A stretch of DNA of 64,000 bases from Paragonimus westermani (lineage: Eukaryota; Platyhelminthes; Trematoda; Plagiorchiida; Troglotrematidae). The DNA is taken from contig QNGE01003677.1 in NCBI GenBank assembly GCA_008508345.1, positions 1-64,000 of the forward strand. Reading direction: 5' to 3'. Of this stretch, positions 56,501-64,000 are shown piece after piece. Position 1 is the first letter of the stretch, and each line of letters begins with the position of its first letter. The position numbers and the translations under genes were made by a program. Below the pieces are notes generated by a model. It was given only the letters and a program-made list of their open reading frames with translations, had not been told where the DNA came from and did not search any database.

Positions 56501-59500
56501 CCATCCATATTCTGCCGTTTTTGCAGGACAGTGCAGTTGACTTCTCTCTACTATGAAAGCGGTGTCTGCTTTGTGTTAGTTCTCTGCAGTTCTGCTATAC
56601 AATTTTCTTGCGGAGTTCGAGTCACGTATACGTACGAGCCAAATACAGTTACTTAACATTGTGATATGAAACCCTTGACATAAAGAAAAGGAATGTCTTC
56701 AGACATTATATTGTTTGAAAATAAGGACTGCACCGTTCGCTTGAAGTAAACTGTATGTTTTCGATGGTCAGAAATGTGAAAGCCAATCAAATTAATCACT
56801 CTGAAGAAGACTTACTAAAAAATCATCGAACTGATCCAACTATACTTTTTTGTAACGAAATACACATGTTCTTTATCTACATACGGCTAATAAAGTGTCC
56901 GGGAATCGGACCTTTCAACCTACTTACATTGCACCGGTGAAGGTGACACTAATCCAGATATAAGTCCATGTATATGTGAATACACGCACATACACATATA
57001 TATGGTTCCCACAGCAAGGATGTTTGTCTTATTTCAAGAAAATAAAGCAAGAAATATAATTCGGCAGTTTCTGTACAGTTACTAAACACAGTTGGAAGTT
57101 CGGCATTCACTCTAGCTGGGAAGTTAGATTAATCTATTCCAGTGTTCTTTCACTTCTGCTTAACAAAATCTTGTCTTCACAATGCTGTACAACAGAAAAT
57201 GATGTCTGTCAGGAATTTGTTGGCAACCGAATTGTAGCCGTACAGTTGATGAATAGCCTATTTTCGTCCATTTCCACATTGTTACAGCCTGCCATGTTTT
57301 TTGTCATGTCTCTTCCGAATTACCTTTCATATGGCACGGCTGAGTTCACAATCAACAAATTCCAGGGACTAATCTTCGTACTCATGGGTTAATGAGCTCG
57401 GCGCATTCAATCTGCAGCGGAAAATCCGAATCCTCCACCGAATACCATAAAAGCGTTACTAATCGAGTTGAGGAACGATACGTGATGGCTACTAAGTTTC
57501 GTCTGAAAGCCAGTCGCAATAACTTACCAGTTTTTAATCCGTTTTAATTCCGTATTTTTTCGGTTCACTAATGGTAAAAATAATACACGCAGTCATGTGA
57601 AAAAGTATACTTCTTGTTCTTAGGAGGTCCAGTAAAAAACATTTTCTGAGTTAAAAGATGACGAAAGATGTTGAAAAAACATCTGATGAACAATTATTTC
57701 ATTGTAATTTCCCAAAGCCTTCCATTGGCAATAACTCAGTAATTTACAAACGTTCCAGTTGAGTGAAAGCTGCAACTAGATACACTATCTTTTAACTTGT
57801 CAGCTACCATTAAGTATAGTGTATTATCGAAATAACTAGCGTTGCTAAAGACTGTACCCTTTGAATGAGCAACCTATTGCAGTAAAATATTTTATTTCAG
57901 ATAATAAACTAAGGAACTCTTCGGAGCTTCCATTTTATCCACTTGATTCATGTTTCAATTGTTCATCTTTCAGGGTGAAGTCGAACAGTCGTTTGTGGTT
58001 GACGTACAAACTACCATGCATCTACCATTATCCCAGCAGAGATAAGGTTTCATGAGCAGTTAGTCTCAGTGACTGCAAGCAAAATTATGGAGAGCTGCTT
58101 CGACTGGTATCAGCATTAACCGTGGTGGGGAGTTAGATTCACGCCCTGTCAGTAACCGCACAAAGTTACTTAGCAGATTATTAAGTTGCCCAAAAGCCAA
58201 CAATTGTGGTCACCTGTTGGTTAAAACAAACTGTGTTAAACAAATTTGACTTTCACAATGATACACTTCAGAAATTTCAGTTTGAAGTGTCATTTGTTGG
58301 TTGAGTTAGTTTGGCACAAACTAATTCAGAACTTCATTGGTGGATGTTTTCAGTTAACTTCATTATCAGTAAACCATGTTGTTCTGTTGGTTTATCTTCA
58401 CAAGTGCGATTGGTGTGAAAATCATGACCATATCCGAGAAACCATATGGATGAATCTAACGAAGTTAACGCACTCTGGCGGGATCATTTTGTACCCAAAT
58501 TTGAGGCATCATTACCCTAAACGTATATGAATCGACATAGTCTGTTCTAGTTGATGTTTCATATGAGCAACCAGTTGGGAATTAAATCGGACTATAAAAA
58601 CAACCAGTTTAATCCTCCGATTTTCACGAGTTTTCCCTGTGGAGTGAAGAATGATGAAAATTTATGTTACGTTCATCGACAGTCAACGACTTTGCAAGCA
58701 TGCAGCCTCAATGGAGGGAGTGTGTATATACTTGCACCATCAGCTATGATTATAGATTCATGAGGTATGTAATTCACTGTGCCACGGCTCATGTATACAG
58801 CCTTCTTAATACTTACACCGAGAACACTGGTCTCAGAGCTTCCATTTTTGTCAGCAATGGTATGTTAGACGTTCGTTACATTTTGACAGTGAGTCCTATG
58901 CTTTCTTAGTTGAAAATAGGTGTAAGGGATTACTGGTTCAACTTTGCACGGGTATTCGACATTATCCATAAGATATAGCTTTCAATGATTTGCAGTTAAT
59001 GATTTGAAACCAACTAACAATGAGACTGATATCTAACTCAACTCATGCTTCAAACTGAGGAAGGTCACATGGAAAACCAACTGATTTTATCTAACCACCG
59101 TGTTCTCATGGGGCGTTCATAATGAAACTAGTTTACGAAACTAACGAGTGTTTCTGGAGCGAGGGGAAAAAGGATTTTGTTTGGTGGACGCAATCGATAG
59201 GAAATGAAGTGAGTCCAACCAATTTCGTTGCTAAAGTAGACCGACACAAAAAGTTTTGATATCTCAGTCCACCACTCTTTATGTGTAGGGAACTAATAAA
59301 AAGTTGTACCACGTTTCCCGTCTGTACAGACAATCGGTGAAATTGTAACAGTTGGAGTGGAAGTAGAACACAGGATTGGAAACTCTTCCTGCAGAAGATG
59401 ATGCATGAATCGTTGAATAAATGTACTTAGGATAGGCTTTAATTCCGAAAACTTTACTGCTGTACACAAAACAGTCAAAGTAAAGCCAGACAAAAAATGG

Positions 59501-62500
59501 TGTTCTTTCGCGTTTGCTTCAAAAATCAGGAACAAACGACTGGAAAAACTGTCTAATACACTTTAGAAATGTGAATAATGATATGTCGAATCATGAATCA
59601 CACCAAAAAGGCAATGATAAATTAGCTAATTAACAAAGTCAATTAAGACAAACCCAACAGTTATGTAGAGGCAGATGACAGCATAAAAGCGAGATTTCCA
59701 GGGTAAATACTTATGTAGCGAACAGGCGATTGATTAGTGGCAACAGTGAAATATTAGCATCTGATTCGATTCACTGGAAAGTTTTCCATGATCAGGTTAT
59801 TTGTAGTGTCCGTTTAGTATCATTGACATGTGCTCTTAAACCTGCTGGTTGACAGCACAGCTATAACAAGCTTAGGTAAGGTGTTCTTGAGTAGACATAC
59901 TCTGACGCCGGATGAATGTTCCTTAGAAGTCAAGAGACAACTGATTTTGTAGTTAAATCAAGTTACTTCAAAGACGTTGGTTGTGTCAGGTTGAAGAACA
60001 CTTCTCAGTGAATGATGGGGTTACCGAAACGGCATATTCACGGATACTGAACCACGTAGGATATGCAAGTGAGGCATTGGAAATCAACTTGGTTGACACA
60101 ACCTGCCCATATATAAACCTGACGAATTAAGAAAAATTCATCAAGAGACAATTATCAAAGTTGAGAATTCACTCGTGTTGGAAATAAGGTCAACGAAGGA
60201 AGTCGGGTGGACATATTGTGCATTCACCTGTTGCCAACTGCAGTCACTTCAGAAAATGGTTTGGATATTCACTGTCATAATTCAATTTAAATATCGATCA
60301 CATTTGATCGCACCGTTCGCATTCAGATAGACGTTCCAGCCAGCCTCTTTCAGAAAGAGGCACTAGACTCGAGTTTTGTTCTTATTAGAACTCATCAGTA
60401 GTGTTTGGACCTCGGTCCTGCCAAACATACATCGCTAACGAGTTGTGGGAAGGGTTTAACCAAACTTAAGTGTTTGTTTTCTAAAAAGAGCGACCTAGAA
60501 GCAGATGGCGGTGTGTCACTGAATTCCACACCAAGCTGTAATCCTGCAACCTAAAAGTGCTTGATATCCCACAGCTAGTTAACTTCCTGTCATACGGCAA
60601 AGATTACATGCATAAAAATCTTATACATATAGAAAGAACAAAAGAACAGAGTGTGAGAAGATGTTGAGGAATCTGGAAGGTCTGCAGTGTTAAATTACAA
60701 GTGACTGTCTCTTGTTTCATATAACCAGGTGGTTTAAGGTTCACATATGTGAAAGTGGTAGACCAAGTGCGATCAACTGTGGAGGCTACCTAGGTAAGAC
60801 AAAGCCAGTTAATTTTGTTCTAAGGTTACTGCCAATACATTTGAGAGGTTTCAAGTTGAAGCGCTTCAGTAAAGCCCAAGTTACCGGATTATATTTGCAC
60901 CGGCCCGTACATATATGTTTATATGCTTCACGGGATAATTGTTAGTCATATTAAGAACGAGTCACAACAGCCTGTGTCATAGTGCATTTGGGTAGGCTAT
61001 CAAAATAAACCAATTTCTAGTCAACTTCTGATTTAAGTCAATTTCAACGGTGCAAGATCCTATGTTAACCCACTCTGCGCCTGATCATTTTTGTGGTGAC
61101 ATCAGATAAACCCAATATGAAGCACCTTATGGGTGTCTTTTTCTGTTATATTCCTATTGTACTCAGTCAAGCTCAAATTTCAGACATCAATTCAAAATCG
61201 CAGTTAACTTGGCCATCAGAATCCCTAAATAGTATAGAGCAACATTTTACCTCTTACTATAATCGTCAGTATACTGTTGTGACGAACGATAATTTACACT
61301 TACGATAATTTCTATTCGACATGGTCTGATTTTTGTCCTCAGAATTTGTTATCCAGTCATTTTCATTCATCACCCTGATTATTGGAAATTACCTGAATCC
61401 ATTTCATTTACGCCATTGCATACTTCCAAATTAATCTTTTAACTCATCCCCTAATAACCGTCCGTAGGCGCGTTTTGATTTTCCATATCCTTCTTACATG
61501 ACTCACAAGTAGCAGGAAATCGATCTCAGAACCTTCACTTTCACGACATGTTTGAGCACGAGTTTTTCAAATGTAAATGCAGGCAACCGTTCTCATGTTC
61601 GCTCATTTTCTAAATCGAAATATGTGTACACATATTTTACACTTTTATATCCTGGGTGAATAAAAACCTATTTCGAATGAATGTATTAGGAAGCAATGAA
61701 ATACGTCAATAAAAGTACAGTCAACACTAAAGTATCTTTGTTAGCTCTGACAATTCTGAGTCACTGTTAAGGAAACACTCTGAAATTTGTAACATCAAAT
61801 TTGCATCTTCGCAGTCTGAGCACGAGGGTCTGAGTAACTTTTGCCGAGTTATTAAAAACTGTACTGCTGTACAATACTGTCTTAAGCCGGGTGGCACAAA
61901 GTATAGAAACGGAATATGAGGTACCAATCTCTGATGACTTGGTTGATTCGAGCAAGCAAAGGCTGGATTAGGCAGCAGATTCCAAACGTGACGTCGCAGA
62001 AAGAAATAAGCACGTACTTAATTGCTTTTCCTTTGTGGCGACCTTATAGGCAGCACATTTACTTACATCCTAGCAAACAGTCACACACTGTGCCCCCGTT
62101 TTGTGTGACGGGAATATTTACTTCCTCAGCTTCAATTTAGTCACCACGCCGATAAGAGTGATTTAACAAAGTTTGTTCCCAGTTTTTACTTCCAGCAGTT
62201 CCATAGCAGCACAGTAGAACGGTCAGTCCTTCTTAAATGTATCGAACATTCGCGAGGATCCACTCATCAAAAACCACCACGGAAATTTTGGCAGTTAGCT
62301 TCAATAATTTTGTATACTACTGCCGGATTAACTGTTGTAAGTTTATCAATTACAGTGCTCGTTACACTAAGTCGCTTTTTCCCCAGGTATACAATTATCA
62401 GACGCGAAAAACAAAAGGCCGTTGAGGAGAGAGACCAAATNCCCAGGTATACAATTATCAGACGCGAAAAACAAAAGGCCGTTGAGGAGAGAGACCAAAT

Positions 62501-63889
62501 TTTTATTCGACGAAATGTACAGGTGGTCCCTGATAGCGCTATAAAAGGCACCGACGCGCGAAATAGCTGGAGAGACTAGAGACCAGCCGTCGACGAGCGA
62601 GTAAAGCGGAAGAATGTGACACGTGTGTCCTCCGGGTTCGAGCCACAGTCACATGACATGCAGACAAACAATCGGACAGCATAAATCATGCGAGCTTTCT
62701 TGATAGCCTAAGTACGATATGCAACTATGAGTTTTGGAACTATTTTACACACCATACAGCAGGCAGGCCAGTGAAATCTGCAGGCTGCTACATGTCCATC
62801 TCCTTTAACACAGAGTCAGCCGCCGAACAGGGTTTTACTGATTCGGCAGGTGCGACAACTCTGCATTAACAGAAATTCTAAACGTGTCGTAAAGACGCAG
62901 TTTGTGAGCATTGCAGTGTGCTGTATGACCCATCTAATACATAATTAGAGCTCAGTTCATTGCATGAGGACAAGTTTGAACGAGTTCAACGAGTGAACGT
63001 AGATTTCACTTGGGAAATTGTGTGTTCTTAAGTTGGCTCTATTGGGTTACTGCAATATCGATCACATTAGCTAATACATGCCATTCATAATGCATTCTCA
63101 GAATGAAATTTCATCGCGGAAGGTCACAATTGCTAGAAAAAACGGGAACATTTCAAGTATGGATTTAAAAGGCAACAGGAGAGGTAAGTCATTGGTAGCG
63201 AAAGACATGCTTACGAAGATATTCAGTCGAATAACGGGGGCAACTTTTCAACTGCCCACAGGGTCTTCGTCCACTATAAAGTGTGTACTCTTTCGATTTT
63301 CCTTAAAAAATTTCTAAAAATATTGACTTCTGCTGCCTGAATGGGAAATCGCAGCAGTAGCTTTAATCGTGGTTGTGTTACATCAGTAGGCTAGGAGTCA
63401 ACAGCAATAATTCCAATTGTGACGCAAAGTTGCGTCTGATTAAGTTACATAAACTATTGGAGGTCCCAAAGATTTACACATACGTACACTCAGCGACCAC
63501 TCACAAAACGCTCGAAGAACACTGCAGCAGCGTACAGAAGTTACTCAGTGAACGATAATGTAGCGTACAGTATAAACACTGATTACAAAGTGCTATCAAA
63601 ATACTCACAAAAATGTACGGCCTAAAGTGCAACACGTAAAACATCCGGTGCGAGCTGCAACAAGTGATACACTAATAGCTAGTTAAAACTAACCGAGATG
63701 AAACATGAGGAGGACTGTCACAGTCGTAAGCTTCCAAATAATAAATCGTTGTATTCTCACTGTAAAAATTGAACCCAGACGTGTCATCCATTAGTATGTC
63801 AGCTAAACCATATTTTGAATCCACAATTTGTGTATAGAATGGCGCGACTCTACCGTCCGTTGTATAAACCTTGACACCGCACAGACGAT
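5198..63889 (-). CDS. Clstn: Calsyntenin gene, partial (five internal exons)
   Basis: Spliced minus-strand gene made of exons 63889-63694, 41135-40921, 24468-24310, 19947-19723 and 5512-5198 (1110 coding bases, about 370 codons, no stop). Calsyntenins are type I membrane proteins of the secretory pathway and neuronal synapses, with two cadherin repeats, a LamG/LNS-like domain, one membrane span and an acidic kinesin-binding tail. Recognition rests on collinear matches to the known family layout: AYDC at the end of cadherin 1, ICNY...VPFAIDR in cadherin 2, CQPGWKG after cadherin 2, the TLC cysteine, and DFTVAFWLRR...EETVLC in LamG. Phases agree at every junction (2, 1, 1, 1). The 5' end lies beyond 64000 and the 3' end beyond position 1, so start, signal peptide, membrane span and tail are not seen. 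Family call is firm; which paralogue, and the exact species, is not known. Confidence 0.93.
16150..16235 (-). mobile_element. tRNA-like (SINE remnant) element
   Basis: On the minus strand, TTCAGTTGGTAGC (16220-16208) resembles a tRNA A box and GGTTCGAGTCC (16171-16161) is a near-perfect B box, spaced about as in a tRNA. The T-arm stem nearly pairs, but the D stem and acceptor stem do not. It is therefore a tRNA-derived repeat or pseudogene rather than a functional tRNA. Confidence 0.45.
18570..18650 (+). mobile_element. tRNA-derived SINE-like element, 5' part
   Basis: A-box-like GGCGAGTGGAATCATG (from 18571) and B-box-like AGTTCGACTCC (18621-18631) stand about 35 bases apart, as in an internal Pol III promoter. 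It does not fold into a proper tRNA. The following 400 bases look less AT-rich than the surroundings, carry overlapping open frames and end near a copy of the dispersed repeat (19027-19039), so the whole 18.57-19.08 kb block may be one composite retroposon. A related but divergent copy is near 62.6 kb. Confidence 0.45.
19022..19075 (-). repeat. Dispersed repeat, copy D (fragment)
   Basis: The 13-mer GACCTGACGACTC (19027-19039) is identical to positions 8-20 of the window; the neighbouring bases are similar too. It sits at the end of the putative composite retroposon starting at 18.57 kb, so the repeat may be that element's 3' end. Confidence 0.42.
19717..19722 (-). other. Probable GC-type splice donor (GC-AG intron)
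   Basis: Sequence TTGTGTG|GCAAGT. GCAAGT is the classical consensus of GC donors, which normally compensate the T-to-C change by an otherwise perfect match to U1. Using it leaves phase 1 and rejoins at the acceptor ending at 5513 to make TLCDIHPSTL, preserving the Cys that is conserved across calsyntenins. No GT donor with both correct phase and the conserved Cys exists nearby. Confidence 0.78.
19723..19947 (-). CDS. Clstn: Calsyntenin exon: linker between cadherin 2 and LamG-like domain
   Basis: 225-base exon with acceptor TTCAATTTAG ending at 19948. Phase 1 at both ends. After the completed Gly it reads LPTYLESRGKAEKPEKLFRP, then FKLTFENC, and ends DPEHLSKQRTLC. This matches the calsyntenin segment between CKPGW and KLCG: a variable basic stretch, then a strand ending in Cys (family IHLETC), then a helix-like stretch ending in a conserved Leu-Cys. 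Two further Cys (GGC and DAC) could form disulfides. The exon has no good GT donor at its 3' end; TGTG|GCAAGT at 19722 is an excellent GC donor that keeps the conserved Cys and the right phase. The alternative GT at 19725-19724 would also keep phase but would change Cys to Tyr. Confidence 0.9.
19948..24309 (-). other. Calsyntenin intron, about 4.4 kb
   Basis: The smallest intron seen, with consensus GTAAGT donor and TTTAG acceptor. It contains an inverted-repeat element at 24061-24201 and, at 23599-23666, a short minus-strand reading frame with an unexpected resemblance to the LamG strand of this same family. The TA-rich run at about 20376-20391 is a minor microsatellite. Nothing else is supportable. 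Confidence 0.8.
24061..24201. repeat. Small inverted-repeat element with internal palindrome
   Basis: 10-base inverted termini AACTAGGAAT (24061-24070) and ATTCCTAGTT (24192-24201) bracket 141 bases. Inside is a perfect 24-base palindrome-like hairpin, TTTCTGATTAA-AC-TTAATCAGAAA (24139-24162). It resembles a tiny MITE-like element, but no target-site duplication is visible. It lies about 110 bases from the calsyntenin exon at 24310. Confidence 0.3.
24310..24468 (-). CDS. Clstn: Calsyntenin exon: second half of cadherin repeat 2
   Basis: 159-base exon with acceptor TTCTCAAATTAG ending at 24469 and a consensus donor AAAG|GTAAGT at 24309. It enters and leaves in phase 1. The join to the previous exon gives FAIDRY-G-VIRVGEKLQ, matching the family's FAIDRNGNIRNTEKL. 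The 52 full codons include FQVHAEDCHRP (family ILVTAYDCGQK), TVDVIVRQ (last cadherin strand) and CQPGWK, the conserved Cys-x-Pro-Gly-Trp segment that follows cadherin 2 in calsyntenins. The tight fit of sequence, phase and splice sites makes this exon very secure. Confidence 0.93.
26795..27379 (-). CDS. Unassigned 194-codon ORF inside an intron
   Basis: The longest uninterrupted frame in the window. At this base composition a frame this long is expected rarely by chance (my rough estimate is well below one per window), so it deserves mention. It is rich in His, Phe, Tyr and Cys, has no clear signal peptide, and shows mildly hydrophobic stretches such as HLLCFVSFSV but no motif I recognise. 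It sits on the calsyntenin strand within the 16.5 kb intron. It could be a nested intronless gene, a decayed element, or a chance ORF. No flanking promoter or polyadenylation signal stands out. Confidence 0.18.
   Translation of the reverse strand: MCSFSESTTSFVDLFGAVKSIYWMNSTWGMIDKYCFHSSQTYLMCSNLHVLVMLQQWLPKHLRSIYQFGRISEPSLLNTIFEQNFFRFRHPYGRNSCQFEDTKRYHLLCFVSFSVKTIQMDYIQVRTILHAFSAWSIQDHICIAYSFGFINHILWTHMMRLQKSCTLSEAFIASQPEGLIDDCHIYCTMSFPLT
28955..28985 (-). repeat. Dispersed repeat, copy E (weak fragment)
   Basis: The minus strand reads AGAATGAGAACATCATCAGG, then TCC, resembling TTAGAACTCATCAG of copy B and the GTCAGGTCC end of copy C. Short and divergent. Confidence 0.25.
32988..33036 (-). 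mobile_element. tRNA-like fragment
   Basis: The minus strand reads TAGCAACGCCATGG (33034-33021), then GGTTCGAATT (33000-32991). Box spacing is short for a tRNA. It shares GCATGCAT followed by TTGxTGGTTCGA with the element at 16.15 kb, which suggests the same repeat family. Confidence 0.3.
37638..37705 (+). mobile_element. tRNA-like (SINE remnant) element
   Basis: ATGGTACAGCGCTTG (A-box-like, from 37641) and TTTCGAATCC (B-box-like, 37686-37695) about 30 bases apart, followed by a short CGG/CCG stem. No full cloverleaf can be drawn. Probably a decayed tRNA-derived repeat. Confidence 0.35.
40921..41135 (-). CDS. Clstn: Calsyntenin exon: cadherin 1-2 linker and first half of cadherin repeat 2
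   Basis: 215-base exon, acceptor TTTCTATTTAG ending at 41136, donor TACG|GTAAAT at 40920. It starts in phase 2 (CG|G completes an Arg) and ends in phase 1. The 71 full codons begin VPISIHVVNQDGPFFAQSSY and contain SSICNYSI and VPFAIDRY. These align with the family segment running from HIQVKDVNEFAPTF through ICNYEI to VPFAIDRNG. NYS is a potential N-glycosylation site. The calcium-binding linker is altered: family DVNEFAP is VVNQDGP here, and the AxDED motif is replaced by AIQRLRDDEE, so classical cadherin calcium coordination may be weakened. This is the most readily recognised exon of the gene. Confidence 0.93.
47941..47990 (+). pseudogene. Possible reverse-transcriptase scrap (DDTVL motif)
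   Basis: The frame reads LKDADDTVLVYSVSMAV, then a stop. The core resembles the YADDTVLL catalytic motif of non-LTR retrotransposon reverse transcriptases, but the Tyr is Asp here and a stop lies close upstream. No other RT block is visible. It may be a decayed remnant or chance. Confidence 0.15.
60338..60405 (+). repeat. Dispersed repeat, copy B, with a perfect 8-bp hairpin
   Basis: Second clear copy of the repeat at 2860-2935. It begins with CCTCTTTC-A-GAAAGAGG (60344-60360), a perfect 8-bp inverted repeat. The corresponding part of copy A (CTTTCTTCGAAGATGAG) is less well paired. The 3' side reads CTCATCAGTAGTG. Confidence 0.5.
62196..62579 (+). CDS. Unidentified exon-like ORF with one membrane segment
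   Basis: Plus-strand open frame (phase 0) from a good acceptor, TTTTTACTTCCAG ending at 62195, to a TAG at 62577-62579; the frame is open back to 62109. It has no ATG, so an upstream exon would have to supply the start. The order is: a polar, Ser/His/Lys-rich stretch; a hydrophobic segment, LASIILYTTAGLTVVSLSIT onward; then a basic and charged stretch with RREKQKAVEERDQ and IFIRRNVQ. That looks like a single-pass protein with a stop-transfer region. The 59 bases duplicated around an N keep the frame only because 59 plus N is 60; the true gene probably has one copy. Alternatives: a 50-base intron (62337-62386, GTAAGT...CCCCAG) read in another frame from ATG 62237, or chance. I do not recognise the protein. 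Confidence 0.4.
   Translation, partial: QFHSSTVERSVLLKCIEHSRGSTHQKPPRKFWQLASIILYTTAGLTVVSLSITVLVTLSRFFPRYTIIRREKQKAVEERDQXPRYTIIRREKQKAVEERDQIFIRRNVQVVPDSAIKGTDARNSWRD
62382..62500. repeat. 59-base direct duplication flanking a single N (assembly join)
   Basis: Bases 62382-62440 and 62442-62500 are identical over 59 bases, separated by one N at 62441. Exact k-mer-length overlap across a token gap is typical of scaffolders that failed to merge two overlapping contig ends. It lies inside the exon-like ORF at 62196-62579. The sequence probably has only one copy in the genome. Confidence 0.92.
62595..62650 (+). mobile_element. tRNA-like fragment related to the 18.57 kb element
   Basis: Reads GCGAGTAAAGCGG, then ACACGTGTGTC, then GGGTTCGAGCC (62634-62644, B box). 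The order GCGAGT, CACGTGT, TTCGA is the same as at 18.57 kb, so both are probably copies of one tRNA-derived SINE. The 3' parts do not match. Confidence 0.33.
63694..63889 (-). CDS. Clstn: Calsyntenin exon: end of cadherin repeat 1
   Basis: 196-base exon. Acceptor CTTCTTTCAG ends at 63890; an in-frame TGA lies just upstream, which supports splicing here. Donor is CTCG|GTTAGT at 63693. It begins in phase 1 and ends in phase 2. The translation starts RLCGVKVY and ends YYLEAYDCDSPPHVSS. The CG pair matches the conserved ICGFKI of vertebrate calsyntenin cadherin 1, and EAYDCDSPPH matches QAYDCGAGPH, the cadherin AxDxG-type strand. An N-glycosylation sequon (NTT) lies just before that strand. An internal ACAG|TGAG at 63760 looks like an acceptor, but the upstream sequence is open and matches the family, so I placed the exon start at 63889. 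The preceding exon, with the start of cadherin 1, is outside the window; 63890-64000 shows no coding signal. Confidence 0.88.
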
Positions 63890-64000
63890 CTGAAAGAAGG
63901 TATCACTGAGAACGGTTCACATGTACTAGATTCGCCTTCATTCGGGATAGCTTGTAACTGTGGGCTTAGGTGAACTTTTGAAGCGCCTTTCCATATGTAG

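Larger units (their letters stand above)
41136..63693 (-). other. Calsyntenin intron, about 22.6 kb
   Basis: The longest intron, with GTTAGT donor and TTTAG acceptor. It carries a plus-strand exon-like ORF with a membrane segment (62196-62579) interrupted by an assembly artefact, a tRNA-like fragment at about 62595-62650, a dispersed-repeat copy at about 60340-60405 and a weak reverse-transcriptase-like motif at about 47941. From 41.2 to 60.3 kb I see no gene that can be defended. Confidence 0.75.

Noticed and set aside
58246..58530. 94-codon plus-strand ORF with hydrophobic stretches
   Set aside because: No splice sites of quality, no recognisable family, and length within chance expectation.
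63694..63759. Shorter version of the first exon, starting after TTTTTACAG at 63760
   Set aside because: The frame continues upstream through 130 more bases that match calsyntenin cadherin 1 (CGVKVY) to a better-supported acceptor at 63890.
1..64000. CRISPR arrays, operons, bacterial promoters, defence systems, complete transposons
   Set aside because: No regularly spaced repeats, no gene clusters and no intact transposase or integrase; the window is intron-rich animal DNA.

Overview
The window is eukaryotic (metazoan) genomic DNA: AT-rich and very gene-poor, with short stop-bounded ORFs everywhere and coding sequence only in small exons separated by introns of 4 to 23 kb. Protein divergence, giant introns, tRNA-like retroposon fragments and short-read assembly artefacts would suit a flatworm (fluke or tapeworm). 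That placement is an inference from general character, not from a diagnostic marker.

The one gene I can identify is on the minus strand: a calsyntenin (CLSTN family), a type I membrane protein with two cadherin repeats followed by a laminin-G/LNS-like domain. Five consecutive internal exons are present: 63889-63694, 41135-40921, 24468-24310, 19947-19723 and 5512-5198. They join with matching reading phase at all four junctions and give about 370 codons without a stop. These cover the end of cadherin repeat 1, all of cadherin repeat 2, the cysteine-containing linker and the start of the LamG-like domain. The signal peptide and first part of cadherin 1 lie beyond 64000. The rest of LamG, the transmembrane segment and the cytoplasmic tail lie beyond position 1. 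Introns are about 22.6, 16.5, 4.4 and 14.2 kb; the third-to-last junction uses an apparent GC-AG intron.

The introns hold little that can be supported: several tRNA-like A/B-box elements (SINE remnants), at least five divergent copies of a short dispersed repeat, a small inverted-repeat element and a possible reverse-transcriptase scrap. A plus-strand open exon with one predicted membrane segment lies at 62196-62579. That exon contains an assembly defect: a 59-base segment present twice around a single N.

I found no CRISPR array, operon, rRNA gene, intact tRNA or complete mobile element, and no evidence of a new biological system. The most interesting points are the GC-AG splice donor, a calsyntenin-like peptide out of order at about 23.6 kb, the assembly duplication inside an exon, and the unidentified nested ORFs.
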